Part shown: one piece after another, positions 17,826 to 26,234 of the stretch
Numbering within the stretch: position 1 is the first letter of the stretch
Layout: every line of letters starts with the position of its first letter
DNA from: an uncultured Schlesneria sp.
GTDB taxonomy: Bacteria > Planctomycetota > Planctomycetia > Planctomycetales > Planctomycetaceae
DNA length: 64,000 nt
Direction of reading: 5' to 3'
NCBI GenBank assembly: GCA_903840265.1
Contig: CAIMFH010000082.1
Location: 88,308 to 152,307 of the forward strand
The notes under the pieces: generated by a model
Database searches by the model: none
What the model saw: the letters and a program-made list of their open reading frames with translations, nothing else
Told to the model about the DNA's origin: nothing
Position numbers and translations under genes: made by a program

Positions 17826-19265
17826 ATGATCCCTCGTGACCTTCTTCGTGATCAGACTCGACGACACTTCCTCGGTCAGTGTGGCCTGGGGCTGGGTTCC
17901 ATTGCGCTGCAGTCGTTGCTGCAGTCCGAAGGTTGTGCGGCACCTCCGCAACTCGACCCCGCCAATGCCATGTTGCCGCGACAGCCTCCGTTCATGCCGC
18001 GAGTGAAGAGGGTGATCTATCTGTTCATGGCGGGTGGTCCCAGCCAACTTGAGTTGTTCGAAGACAAGCCTAAGCTGCGTGAGTTTTCTGGGCAAACGCC
18101 TCCTCCGAGCATGCTGAGTGGAAAGCGATTCGCATTTCTGAAAGGGAATGAAACGCTGCTGGGCAACACGCGAAAATTTGGTACATACGGCGAATGTGGC
18201 ATGTCGCTCAGCGAATTGCTGCCCCATCATCGGAAGATTGTTGATGAAGTCTGTTGGTTGCGTGGGATGACGACGGATGTTTTTAATCACGGCCCGGCCA
18301 AGCTGTTTATGAATACTGGTTTCCAGGTTCCGGGTCGACCGAGCTTTGGATCTTGGGTCACGTATGGCCTGGGTAGTGAGGCGAGTGATCTGCCTGGTTT
18401 CGTCGTCTTACAAAGCGGCCCGCGTGGTCCGCGTGCCGGTGCGTCGCTGTGGAGTAGCGGATTCTTGCCAACCGCTTTTCAGGGTGTTCCATTTCGTGGG
18501 CAGGGAGATCCAATCCTTCATCTCAAAAGCCCGGCGGGGATCAGCCGCGAACGTGAACGTCAGTTCCATGATGTTGTGACGGCACTGAATAAAGATCGGT
18601 TTCAGGAGACGGGTGATCCTGAGATTCTGACGCGAATCAATGCTTATGAAACGGCATTTCAAATGCAGGCGAGTGCTCCCGAGTTGATGGACCTTTCTCA
18701 GGAGACAGCCGGCACCTTGGCCAGCTATGGTGTTGAATCGTCCAAGCCGTCGTTTGCGAGGAACTGCTTGCTGGCGCGTCGTTTGGTCGAGCGTGGGGTT
18801 CGGTTCGTACAGTTGTATCACACGAATTGGGACAGTCATGGCGGACCGGGGGAGAACCTGAATGGTGACTTCGAAAAGGTCGTGCATGATGTCGATCAAG
18901 CCAGTGCCGCGTTGATCCTGGACTTGAAGCAGCGCGGCCTACTGGAGGACACCTTGGTGATCTGGGGCGGCGAATTTGGACGCACCCCGATGGGCGAAGT
19001 TCGCAGCACGATTGGACGCGATCATCATATCGATGCCTTCACGCTCTGGGTCGCTGGCGGTGGCGTCAAAGCGGGGCACATTCACGGCGCGACCGACGAA
19101 CTCGGTTTCGGTCCCACAGAAGGTAAGGTTCACGTCTATGACCTGCACGCGACTCTGCTACACTTGCTTGGTTTCGACCACGAGAAGCTGACCTACCGAA
19201 TCCAGGGGCGGGACTTTCGGTTGACCGATGTTCATGGCAACGTGGTCCCCGAAATTCTGGCATGA
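17826..19265 (+). CDS. DUF1501 protein, Tat-exported, alkaline-phosphatase-like fold
   Basis: 479 residues. The twin-arginine signal is TRRHFLGQCGLGLGSIALQ. Typical DUF1501 motifs follow: YLFMAGGPSQLELFE, FNHGPAKLFMNTG, YHTNWDSHGG, WGGEFGRTPMGE and GRDHHIDAFTLW. These sequences are distantly related to sulfatases and phosphatases of the alkaline phosphatase superfamily, and the conserved Asp/His residues in the last three motifs resemble metal ligands. It sits 20 bases after the PSCyt1/DUF1553 gene, the usual pairing. Substrate unknown. Confidence 0.9.
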   Translation: MIPRDLLRDQTRRHFLGQCGLGLGSIALQSLLQSEGCAAPPQLDPANAMLPRQPPFMPRVKRVIYLFMAGGPSQLELFEDKPKLREFSGQTPPPSMLSGKRFAFLKGNETLLGNTRKFGTYGECGMSLSELLPHHRKIVDEVCWLRGMTTDVFNHGPAKLFMNTGFQVPGRPSFGSWVTYGLGSEASDLPGFVVLQSGPRGPRAGASLWSSGFLPTAFQGVPFRGQGDPILHLKSPAGISRERERQFHDVVTALNKDRFQETGDPEILTRINAYETAFQMQASAPELMDLSQETAGTLASYGVESSKPSFARNCLLARRLVERGVRFVQLYHTNWDSHGGPGENLNGDFEKVVHDVDQASAALILDLKQRGLLEDTLVIWGGEFGRTPMGEVRSTIGRDHHIDAFTLWVAGGGVKAGHIHGATDELGFGPTEGKVHVYDLHATLLHLLGFDHEKLTYRIQGRDFRLTDVHGNVVPEILA

Positions 19266-19398
19266 GTTGGTCCATCTTCCGTTCGTGAATCGGCTGCCGG
19301 ATTGTTTCGTGGTCATCGTGCCGTCAGAATCTGCTCGCAGATGGTTGCCTGTCTTGTGAGGCAATTGTCGCCAATGAAGCATATTCCGAGGGACTGTC

Positions 19399-20661
19399 AT
19401 GCGACGATCACGTCCTCTTGTCTGTGAGATCTTTCGAGTCTCGCTCATCGTTTGCGCTCTCGCATGGCCATTGGTGGCGACCGAATGCTTCGCGCAGAAT
19501 CTGATCGGCAAGAAGGTGACCGTCATCAAATGGGATGCCGAATTTCGGTCCGAAGACAATAAGGTGATCGGCACATCAGAACTCGGGAAGAACTACGAAG
19601 TCTATACGGCCAAAGGGAACAAATTGTTCGTGCGCGAGCGCGATGGATACATCCTGCGTGCCGATGTCGTCCTCTATGATATGGCGGTGAACCACTTCAC
19701 CACGATCGTCAAGCGGAAGCATTCGGCGAACGCCTATTACGACCGTGGCGTTGCTTTGGAGGAACGCGAAGAGCTGGACGAGGCCCTGAAAGATTACAAC
19801 GAAGCGATTCGACGGAACGCCAAATTCTCTGAGGTCTACAACGCTCGTGCGAACATCTGGTCTCAGAAGGGAGAACTCGATAAGGCACTCGATGATTATG
19901 GCAAGTCGCTTCAACTGGATCCGATGAGCAGCCTGGTTCTCTGCAATCGAGGAATGGTGTGGGTGGCGAAGGAGGACTACGATCGCGCCCTGGTCGATTA
20001 CAACGAAGCGATTCGCATCGACCCCACCTATGCTGACACGTATCGCGAACGAGCCGAGGTGTGGCAGAAGAAGTCAAAGCTCGACAAAGCGATCGCTGAC
20101 TATGACCAGGCACTGCGGTTGCAGTCAGCAGATCAAGAGTCGAGGTTAAATCGAGCCTTTCTGCGAGGGCTTCAGGGTGACGATGACGACGCGATTGCCG
20201 ACTACAACGAATTGCTGCGACGCGAGCCGAATCATGCTCGCGCACTTCAGCTACGCGGCCTCATTTGGCTCAAAAAGGGCGTCTATGTGACTGCGGCTGA
20301 GGACCTTGAACAGGCCATCGAAGCTGATCCAACCGACTTCAATCTGCCGATACACCTCGCCCTGTTGCGTGCCGCCTGTCCTGATGACAATCTGCGAAAC
20401 GGACGCAACGCGATGGAATTGATGACGAAGGCAAAAGAGCTGGGGGATTGGAAGAAGTCTTATTCTTATCTCGCGACCTTGGCAGCGGCTCATGCCGAGC
20501 TGGGCGAATTTGACAAAGCGATTGAAGTGGAAAACAGTCTGAACGATCGGATCCCTGAAGGGCTTAAAGCGGAGCATGAAACGCGACTGAAGCTGTATCA
20601 GGACCGCAAGCCCTATCGCCTGGTTGCGGAACTCGCAAGCAAAAAGGCTGAGCAGAAGTGA
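19399..20661 (+). CDS. Exported TPR protein with N-terminal SH3-like domain
   Basis: 420 residues. A signal peptide (FRVSLIVCALAWPLVATECFAQ) is followed by a small beta-barrel-like domain (about 37-90, KKVTVIKWDAEFRSED... LRADVVLY) of bacterial-SH3 character. At least five tetratricopeptide repeats follow from about residue 115 to 320 (DYNEAIRRNAKFSEVYNAR, DYGKSLQLDP, DYNEAIRIDPTYADTY, DYDQALRLQ). TPRs are protein-interaction scaffolds, so the protein probably organises partners in the periplasm. It converges with the kinase gene 22 bases away. A related exported TPR gene lies at 58486. Confidence 0.8.
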   Translation: MRRSRPLVCEIFRVSLIVCALAWPLVATECFAQNLIGKKVTVIKWDAEFRSEDNKVIGTSELGKNYEVYTAKGNKLFVRERDGYILRADVVLYDMAVNHFTTIVKRKHSANAYYDRGVALEEREELDEALKDYNEAIRRNAKFSEVYNARANIWSQKGELDKALDDYGKSLQLDPMSSLVLCNRGMVWVAKEDYDRALVDYNEAIRIDPTYADTYRERAEVWQKKSKLDKAIADYDQALRLQSADQESRLNRAFLRGLQGDDDDAIADYNELLRREPNHARALQLRGLIWLKKGVYVTAAEDLEQAIEADPTDFNLPIHLALLRAACPDDNLRNGRNAMELMTKAKELGDWKKSYSYLATLAAAHAELGEFDKAIEVENSLNDRIPEGLKAEHETRLKLYQDRKPYRLVAELASKKAEQK

Positions 20662-20683
20662 ATCGGCTTGCGGTCAGTTGCTG

Positions 20684-22417
20684 CTAATGAAAAGCGACGA
20701 CCAGACCGATCACTGCGGCGGCTAAGGCAGCCCCTGCAATCAACGCGATTTGAAGGGGCGTGCGAGAACGAACGACGACAGCGGGGCCTTTGGCGGCGCT
20801 GGCACCAGCGCTCTCGAAGCGAAGTCGTAATGAGTTTCCAATGGAAATGACATCACCATCTGCAATCTGACGGCGATTCACCGGCTTTCCATTCACGCGA
20901 GTCCCGTTGCGACTCTTGAAGTCGTTGATCCACCACGAACTGCCGTCGAAGTGTAACTCGCAATGCCTTCCCGAAACGGAAGGCTCCGGGACTTGCAGGT
21001 CAGACTGGTCTGCTCGACCGATGACGATCCGCTCGGCGATCAACGGGATTTCTGGTCCGCCGCCGAGTTGGATCAATACCTTGCCACGATGCGGAGCGCG
21101 GAAGTCAGACGTGAAATCAACGGAGCCATTGACCGAAACCTGCCGGTCAATCAATTGAACTTCAGGCCGTCCGGCTGGGCTCTGTCCTGCGGCAAGTTCG
21201 CGACCCATTCGGGCGGATCGTTCCGCATGCAATCGGTCCGAAGCTTCGGCCACCGAACTGAGTTTCGACAAGCGGGTCGTCGAACTGGCGGCTCCTGGTC
21301 GACTCTTATGCAACTCAGTCAGCTTTTCCAGCGCGCTTTGAGTCCGCTCCGCCAGGATCTCTGGAAGGTCAAATTTGACGGCTTCGCTCTTGGACCATTT
21401 GGCGAGGGCCTCTGCTGCGTCAGCCGCAGTCTGGAAGCGGTCATCTGGATTTTTGGCCAGCATCTTCGTGACGATATCGGCGATACCTTGCGGAATCTCG
21501 GGAACGAGGTCGCGGACGGAGCGCGGAGTCTGAGTCTGATGCGCCTTCACGACTTCGTGTGGATTCCTTAGCGGAAAGACCGTATCGCCGGTCAACGCCG
21601 AGAACAGCGTACATCCCAAACCATAGACATCGGACCGGGCATCCGCGGTCAAGCTGTCTCGTGCTTGTTCTGGTGCCATGAAGGCGGGGGTTCCAATGCA
21701 CTCGTGGCCGAAGATCATGGCCATCGAGAATTCTGCGCCCCCTTCCCCTTCACGCATCATTGCCAGGCCGAAGTCCAACAACTTGACGTGGCCCCGGTGG
21801 TCAATCAGCAGGTTTTGCGGTTTCACATCGCGGTGGACCAATCCACGATCATGAGCATGACTCAACCCAAGTGCCGCCTGTCGTCCTACATCGCAAGCGA
21901 GTGACCATGATAGTCGTCTACGACGCAACAGCAGTTCCAGCAGGCTGGGGCCTTCTACGTAATCCATCACCATGTACATCAGCCCGCCGGCAGATCCGGT
22001 GGCACGAGTGCGAACGATGTGGGGATGATCGAGCAGCAGTCCTGCGCGGGCTTCCTGTTGGAAGCGGGCGAGCATGCCGCGATCTTCTTTCAAGCGATCC
22101 AGCAGAACCTTCAGGGCGACCGATTCTTTCGAGTGACAGTCTTCGGCCCTGTAGACCCAGCCCATGCCACCCGCACCGAGCAGATCTAAGATGCGATAGT
22201 TGTCAAAGAAGAATCCGCGGGCCCGGCCCTCGAGCAGACGATCCGCCTGGTACTGCGTTAGCGATCCGCGCTCGATCAGTAGCCGAGCGGCATCATCATC
22301 GGTTTCGACACCACGACGCTGAAATTCGCGGGCAACAACCGTAACTTCTTCCGGAGAAAGCAACCTGCTCTTCGACAGGTGATCCCAGAATGCTCCGGAA
22401 ATCAGCGGAGTCCGCAT
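20684..22417 (-). CDS. Ser/Thr protein kinase with FHA domain and C-terminal membrane anchor
   Basis: 577 residues. An N-terminal helical segment (about 1-68, LIERGSLTQYQADRLL) common in planctomycete kinases precedes a Hanks-type kinase domain (about 74-340). Glycine loop GAGGMG (81-86), ATP-lysine Lys103, catalytic HRDVKPQN (Asp197) and DFG (215-217) are all intact. An FHA domain at about 455-540 (IVIGRADQSDLQVPEPSVSGRH, RNGTRVNG) binds phosphothreonine, so autophosphorylation or phosphorylated partners could be read by the same protein. A single hydrophobic helix ends the protein (555-575), an unusual tail-anchored topology. It is transcribed alone from a probable promoter just upstream. 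Confidence 0.9.
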   Translation of the reverse strand: MRTPLISGAFWDHLSKSRLLSPEEVTVVAREFQRRGVETDDDAARLLIERGSLTQYQADRLLEGRARGFFFDNYRILDLLGAGGMGWVYRAEDCHSKESVALKVLLDRLKEDRGMLARFQQEARAGLLLDHPHIVRTRATGSAGGLMYMVMDYVEGPSLLELLLRRRRLSWSLACDVGRQAALGLSHAHDRGLVHRDVKPQNLLIDHRGHVKLLDFGLAMMREGEGGAEFSMAMIFGHECIGTPAFMAPEQARDSLTADARSDVYGLGCTLFSALTGDTVFPLRNPHEVVKAHQTQTPRSVRDLVPEIPQGIADIVTKMLAKNPDDRFQTAADAAEALAKWSKSEAVKFDLPEILAERTQSALEKLTELHKSRPGAASSTTRLSKLSSVAEASDRLHAERSARMGRELAAGQSPAGRPEVQLIDRQVSVNGSVDFTSDFRAPHRGKVLIQLGGGPEIPLIAERIVIGRADQSDLQVPEPSVSGRHCELHFDGSSWWINDFKSRNGTRVNGKPVNRRQIADGDVISIGNSLRLRFESAGASAAKGPAVVVRSRTPLQIALIAGAALAAAVIGLVVAFH

Positions 22418-22909
22418 TCAAATTCCAACTTGAAAATGTGCGAGGTGATCGACAGGCCCGTCGCTCTAAATTATGCCCCACTCACTTCTAGACGACAAGC
22501 TGTATTGTGGTCAAAACACCGAATCCGCCAGCGACTTCGGCAAAATGCACCGCATCGTCAGATCCAAGAAGAACCCAACGGTCAAGCATCATCATCGGCC
22601 ACGTTTCTCGAATCCGCAATCTAAAAAGACGGATTGTCTAATCGGTTGGGCGTGATCTAACTTCTGGTGCTTATTGCCGTATCGAGAGTTGGTCATCCGC
22701 CGATGAAACGATCTTTCTAAGGCTTTTTCCCACTGAGGAAAGTGCGAAGAAGTTCGTCGGCAGGTGAATAATTCGGGATAACGCGTCCAAGGCAATGACA
22801 GACCCGAACGCCTCTTCTCAACAAGGCCCAAGGAGTACGCTTCAAGCATATCGAAGGCAATTGAGGCGCATACACGGGCGAGCCGATTGCTCGCCCCGCC
22901 TGTGAATGC
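22418..22909. other. Intergenic region between kinase-FHA and thioredoxin-YHS genes
   Basis: About 490 bases without a gene. It contains the probable kinase promoter (22470-22498) and, near the end of the thioredoxin-YHS gene, a 7-bp hairpin GGGCGAG/CTCGCCC (22876-22896) that lacks a U-tract and may or may not end that transcript. Nothing else is recognisable. Confidence 0.5.
22470..22498 (-). promoter_or_regulatory. Sigma-70-like promoter of the kinase-FHA gene
   Basis: On the minus strand, TTGTCG (22498-22493), 17 bases, then CATAAT (22475-22470): 4/6 and 5/6 matches. The start would be about 45 bases upstream of the kinase ATG. Confidence 0.45.
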
Positions 22910-23845
22910 CTATCGCATCGCTGTTCGTTCGATCTTCTCGACCTTCACCGCCTGCTGAAGTCGCGTGAACTTCTGAGGATTGGCCTTGAACTGCTTGCGG
23001 CGCTCTTCCGACTTGAACAGATACAGCTCGTCATCGTAGAAGGCGGCATAGTCGGGAGTTCCTGCAATCGCTCGATCTGTCTCCCACAGGATCACGGGAT
23101 CACAGCCCAACAACTTTGGTGCGAATGTTTCGGGAGATTTTCGGAACTCGATCAGTTCTTCTCGGGATGACATGTAGTAAAGGACGCCCTTGTAGTCCCA
23201 GCCGTAAGTTGCTGAACCTCGATTCCACTTTCGCGACTTCACGATGGCGACGGGGCTGTAACCATCCAGTCCCACGACCGGCTGCGGATCACCCAACTGA
23301 GGCTCGGGCTTGTTGGCAGCTTCCGATGGGGACTCGGCAGGTTCCTGATTGGCTGGGGGAGCGGGGTGAGCCTTCTGAAAGGCTACTTCGCACTGACGGA
23401 CCAGCTTCATGTAGCCAGGTTGATCGAGATATCCCGAATGCAGCACGAGCACACGGCCCGTCAACGGATCAATTGCCATGTCCGTCGGCAGAATTTCGAA
23501 CCCGTATCGCCGTACCAGATGCTGGTTCTTCTCCGAATTCAATTTGACGGCCACGAACCGAGTCGTCAGCACTTCCCTCACGGAAGACGAATTGAAAACG
23601 GTCTGTTCCATTTTCTGGCAGGGCATGCACCAGTCGGCATAGAAGTGCATCATCAGCGGCAACTTCTTTTCTTCGGCCTCACGCAGAGCGGCGTCGAAAT
23701 CGGTCCGCCATAAGCTGGTGTCAGCTCCGACGACCAATCGCGGTGCTGCGAAGACCAGAGTCGCCAACCAGACTAGCGACCAGAAGAGACGAGCCATCCA
23801 CTCTGAGGGGACCGCACCGAATCGATTGCCAAGTAGTGCTTGCAT
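22910..23845 (-). CDS. Exported thioredoxin-fold protein fused to a YHS-like domain
   Basis: 311 residues. N-terminal signal or anchor segment (FWSLVWLATLVFAAPRLVVG), then a thioredoxin fold (about 45-160) with the redox motif WCMPC (Cys73, Cys76) and the cis-proline region ILPTDMAID. A Pro/Glu linker follows, then about 195-295 reads VVGLDGYSPVAI... GVLYYMSSREELIEFRKSPETFAPKLLGCDPV, similar to YHS domains, which are associated with metal-handling proteins. It probably reduces or keeps reduced a periplasmic metal-binding partner. It is on the same strand as pabA, 172 bases downstream of it, so weakly linked in transcription. Confidence 0.75.
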   Translation of the reverse strand: MQALLGNRFGAVPSEWMARLFWSLVWLATLVFAAPRLVVGADTSLWRTDFDAALREAEEKKLPLMMHFYADWCMPCQKMEQTVFNSSSVREVLTTRFVAVKLNSEKNQHLVRRYGFEILPTDMAIDPLTGRVLVLHSGYLDQPGYMKLVRQCEVAFQKAHPAPPANQEPAESPSEAANKPEPQLGDPQPVVGLDGYSPVAIVKSRKWNRGSATYGWDYKGVLYYMSSREELIEFRKSPETFAPKLLGCDPVILWETDRAIAGTPDYAAFYDDELYLFKSEERRKQFKANPQKFTRLQQAVKVEKIERTAMR

Positions 23846-24017
23846 CCTCGCCGCTCCCGAATTCCATCTCTGCGCGTGCCGTCCAAGAGTGAGATATCGG
23901 ACTTACGGCGATGGAGGCTGCGATCGGGAATGTGCGGTTTAGCAGAAACGTGGACAGCCTGTTGTGAACCTGTCGGATATGCCAATAGTAGCGATCTGCC
24001 TATGGATGATTGTTATC

Positions 24018-24677
24018 CTACCAGGGCACAAGTGGCGCATTGGCTTCATCTTGACCGGGTGTCGCGCGAGGCTCCGTCCAGTCCTCGATGGCGAGAATCT
24101 GAAGTGCAATCCCGGCCAGCTTCAGGAAATTGGCGAGCAATCGTCGACCCTGCTGAGTCAGCACTGATTCGGGGTGGAACTGAACACCGAACAGAGGCCA
24201 CTTCTGATGCCTCAAGGCCATCGGAATCCCGTCTTCCGTGCGAGCCGTTACAATCAGATCCTTCGGCAAAGTTTCTTCGTCCACGATTAACGAATGATAT
24301 CGGGTCGCTCGGAGGGGATTCGGAAGTTCTGCGAAGAGGCCTGTTCCGTCATGGAAAATGGGTGACGTTCTGCCATGCACGGGCCCTGGCGCGCGGATGA
24401 CAGCACCTCCCAGTGCTGCTGCAATTGCCTGATGACCCAGGCAGACACCCAAAATCGGGATGGTCGGCCCGAACTCTCGAATCAGATCACACGAGACGCC
24501 GGCTTCTTTTGGAGTGCAGGGACCGGGTGAAATGACAATTGCCGAGGGCGACAATTGACGTGCCTCCTCGATCGAGATGGCGTCGTTACGAACCACCTGC
24601 ATGTCGCAACCGAGCTCGGTTAGGTAACGAGCCAGGTTATAGGCGAAGCTGTCGTAGTTATCGATCAGAAGCAACAT
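24018..24677 (-). CDS. pabA: Glutamine amidotransferase subunit of aminodeoxychorismate/anthranilate synthase
   Basis: 219 residues, a class I glutamine amidotransferase that releases ammonia from glutamine for the chorismate-using partner. Start MLLIDNYDSFAYNL, nucleophile Cys78 in GVCLGHQ, oxyanion motif SPGPCTP, and His167/Glu169 in FGVQFHPES are all present. Sequence alone does not separate PabA from TrpG. I use pabA because the neighbouring synthase carries the PabB-type lysine and the operon has a pterin-pathway character. The gene starts 46 bases after the pabB stop. It may serve both pathways, as in Bacillus. Confidence 0.8.
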   Translation of the reverse strand: MLLLIDNYDSFAYNLARYLTELGCDMQVVRNDAISIEEARQLSPSAIVISPGPCTPKEAGVSCDLIREFGPTIPILGVCLGHQAIAAALGGAVIRAPGPVHGRTSPIFHDGTGLFAELPNPLRATRYHSLIVDEETLPKDLIVTARTEDGIPMALRHQKWPLFGVQFHPESVLTQQGRRLLANFLKLAGIALQILAIEDWTEPRATPGQDEANAPLVPW

Positions 24678-24723
24678 GCGAGTGGCCTGACGATGAGCAA
24701 AAGCTGACCAAGGAGAGGCCTGC

Positions 24724-26157
24724 TCAGTCGGTTGTCGAAATCTTTCCCAAGGCCCGGATCATCCCCGCGGCCTTCACCAGTGTTTCTTCGTATTCTGCCG
24801 CGGGATCCGACTGGGCGACGATGCCGCCGCCGACCCCACATTGAAGCCAGCCTTTTCGTTGAACGAAAGTCCGGATGAGCAGGTTGCTGTCGGTCTGGCC
24901 GTTGGCACCGACGTAAAACAGGCTGCCGCAATAAGGGCCTCGAGCTGTCGGCTCAAGTTCGGCGATGATCTGCATGGCGCGAACCTTTGGAGCTCCCGTG
25001 ATCGAACCTCCCGGCCATGCGGCACGAAACAGATCCCAAACAGATCGATCACTGCATAGGCGGCCACGGACCTCAGAGACAAGGTGCTGCACCGTTTCGT
25101 AGGTCTCGACGCCACACAACTGCGGGACTCGGATCGAGCCGGGTTCGCAAACGCGCGACAGATCATTCCGCAACAAGTCGACAATCATCACGTTTTCCGC
25201 CTGATCTTTCTCGCTTTCTCGTAGTTCATCACGAGTAAACAAGTCCGCTTCCGGACCGCGATTGCGCCGACGAGTCCCCTTGATTGGTCGCGTCTCGACA
25301 TCACGGCCATCAACTCGCAAGAAACGTTCGGGCGATGCACTGATTACGGCCCAGTCGTCCCATTGCAGAAATCCCGCGAATGGAGCGGGGTTCACTTTGC
25401 GCAAGCGTTCAAACAGGGTTGTTGCATCGAGCTGCGACGGAAATAGTAGTCGCTGGGTCAGGTTCGCCTGGAAGATGTCTCCCGCATGGATGTATTCGAT
25501 GACTCGACGAACCGCCTGTAGATAGGCGTCCCGAGAAAAGTTGCTCGTCAGGCTCGACTTTGCCGCCATCTTGTACTGAGGGGCTAGCTGATCCCTTTCA
25601 AGAGTGGTTGCAGTAGCCACCGTGGCCGAAACTTGGTCCAGTGACAGGCGTTTCCGAATGTCCTGGGATCTCTGTTTTGCCTGCTCTCTGCGCCGAGACG
25701 GTTCCACCTCCGGCCAGCCTTGGGAGATCAACCACGCGCGTTGCTGTTCGTGATCCCAGGCAATCACCCAGTCATAAAGTCCCGCCGCCAGCGAGGGGAG
25801 TTGGAATTCGTCGTAACAAGCGGTCGGAATCCGCTCGAAGCATTGGCCGAGTTCGTATCCCATTAACCCGGCCACCCCGCCCTGGAAGGGGGGCAATCCT
25901 TCGATTGGGTCATTGGCAAGCGGGCCAAGCGTCGATTCCAGGAATCGGAAAGGATCGTCGCCGAAGACCCCTCTATCAGTCTGCCACCACTGAATCGGAT
26001 CCGCAGTCAAGAAGGAATAGCGACCGACGGGATCTCGCCGAAGGGCGCTGTCGAGCACCAGCAGATTGGGCAGTGATTGCAGTTTTCGCGTCGCCGTCAC
26101 GACATCCGGAGCTGGAATGAGCTCTTCGACTAGCGGAAAACCGGACGGTGCAGGCAT
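24724..26157 (-). CDS. pabB: Aminodeoxychorismate synthase component I
   Basis: 477 residues. The chorismate-utilising fold is clear in the C-terminal half: DIFQANLTQRL, FLQWDDWAVISASPERFL, DLLRNDLSRVCEPGSI, GSITGAPKVRAMQIIAELE, and YCGSLFYVG. The motif PIKGTRRR (Lys about residue 293) has the lysine typical of PabB, where anthranilate synthases have alanine (PIAGT). It therefore most likely makes 4-amino-4-deoxychorismate for p-aminobenzoate. It is preceded on the same strand by a dihydropteroate-synthase-like gene, which would use a p-aminobenzoate-type substrate. Gap to pabA is 46 bases. Confidence 0.8.
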   Translation of the reverse strand: MPAPSGFPLVEELIPAPDVVTATRKLQSLPNLLVLDSALRRDPVGRYSFLTADPIQWWQTDRGVFGDDPFRFLESTLGPLANDPIEGLPPFQGGVAGLMGYELGQCFERIPTACYDEFQLPSLAAGLYDWVIAWDHEQQRAWLISQGWPEVEPSRRREQAKQRSQDIRKRLSLDQVSATVATATTLERDQLAPQYKMAAKSSLTSNFSRDAYLQAVRRVIEYIHAGDIFQANLTQRLLFPSQLDATTLFERLRKVNPAPFAGFLQWDDWAVISASPERFLRVDGRDVETRPIKGTRRRNRGPEADLFTRDELRESEKDQAENVMIVDLLRNDLSRVCEPGSIRVPQLCGVETYETVQHLVSEVRGRLCSDRSVWDLFRAAWPGGSITGAPKVRAMQIIAELEPTARGPYCGSLFYVGANGQTDSNLLIRTFVQRKGWLQCGVGGGIVAQSDPAAEYEETLVKAAGMIRALGKISTTD

Positions 26158-26234
26158 GGAAGAGGGTGATTTCTTGGCGGATTAGATAGACGTTAAAGCG
26201 AATTGCATAAATAGGTTACGGATTTCATGCGATG

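Noticed and set aside
17421..18290. Open frame antisense to the DUF1553/DUF1501 junction
   Set aside because: It overlaps two conserved genes and shows Arg/Ser-rich shadow composition.
22876..22896. GC-rich hairpin after the thioredoxin-YHS gene, considered as an intrinsic terminator
   Set aside because: The stem is only 7 bp and no U-tract follows on the minus strand.
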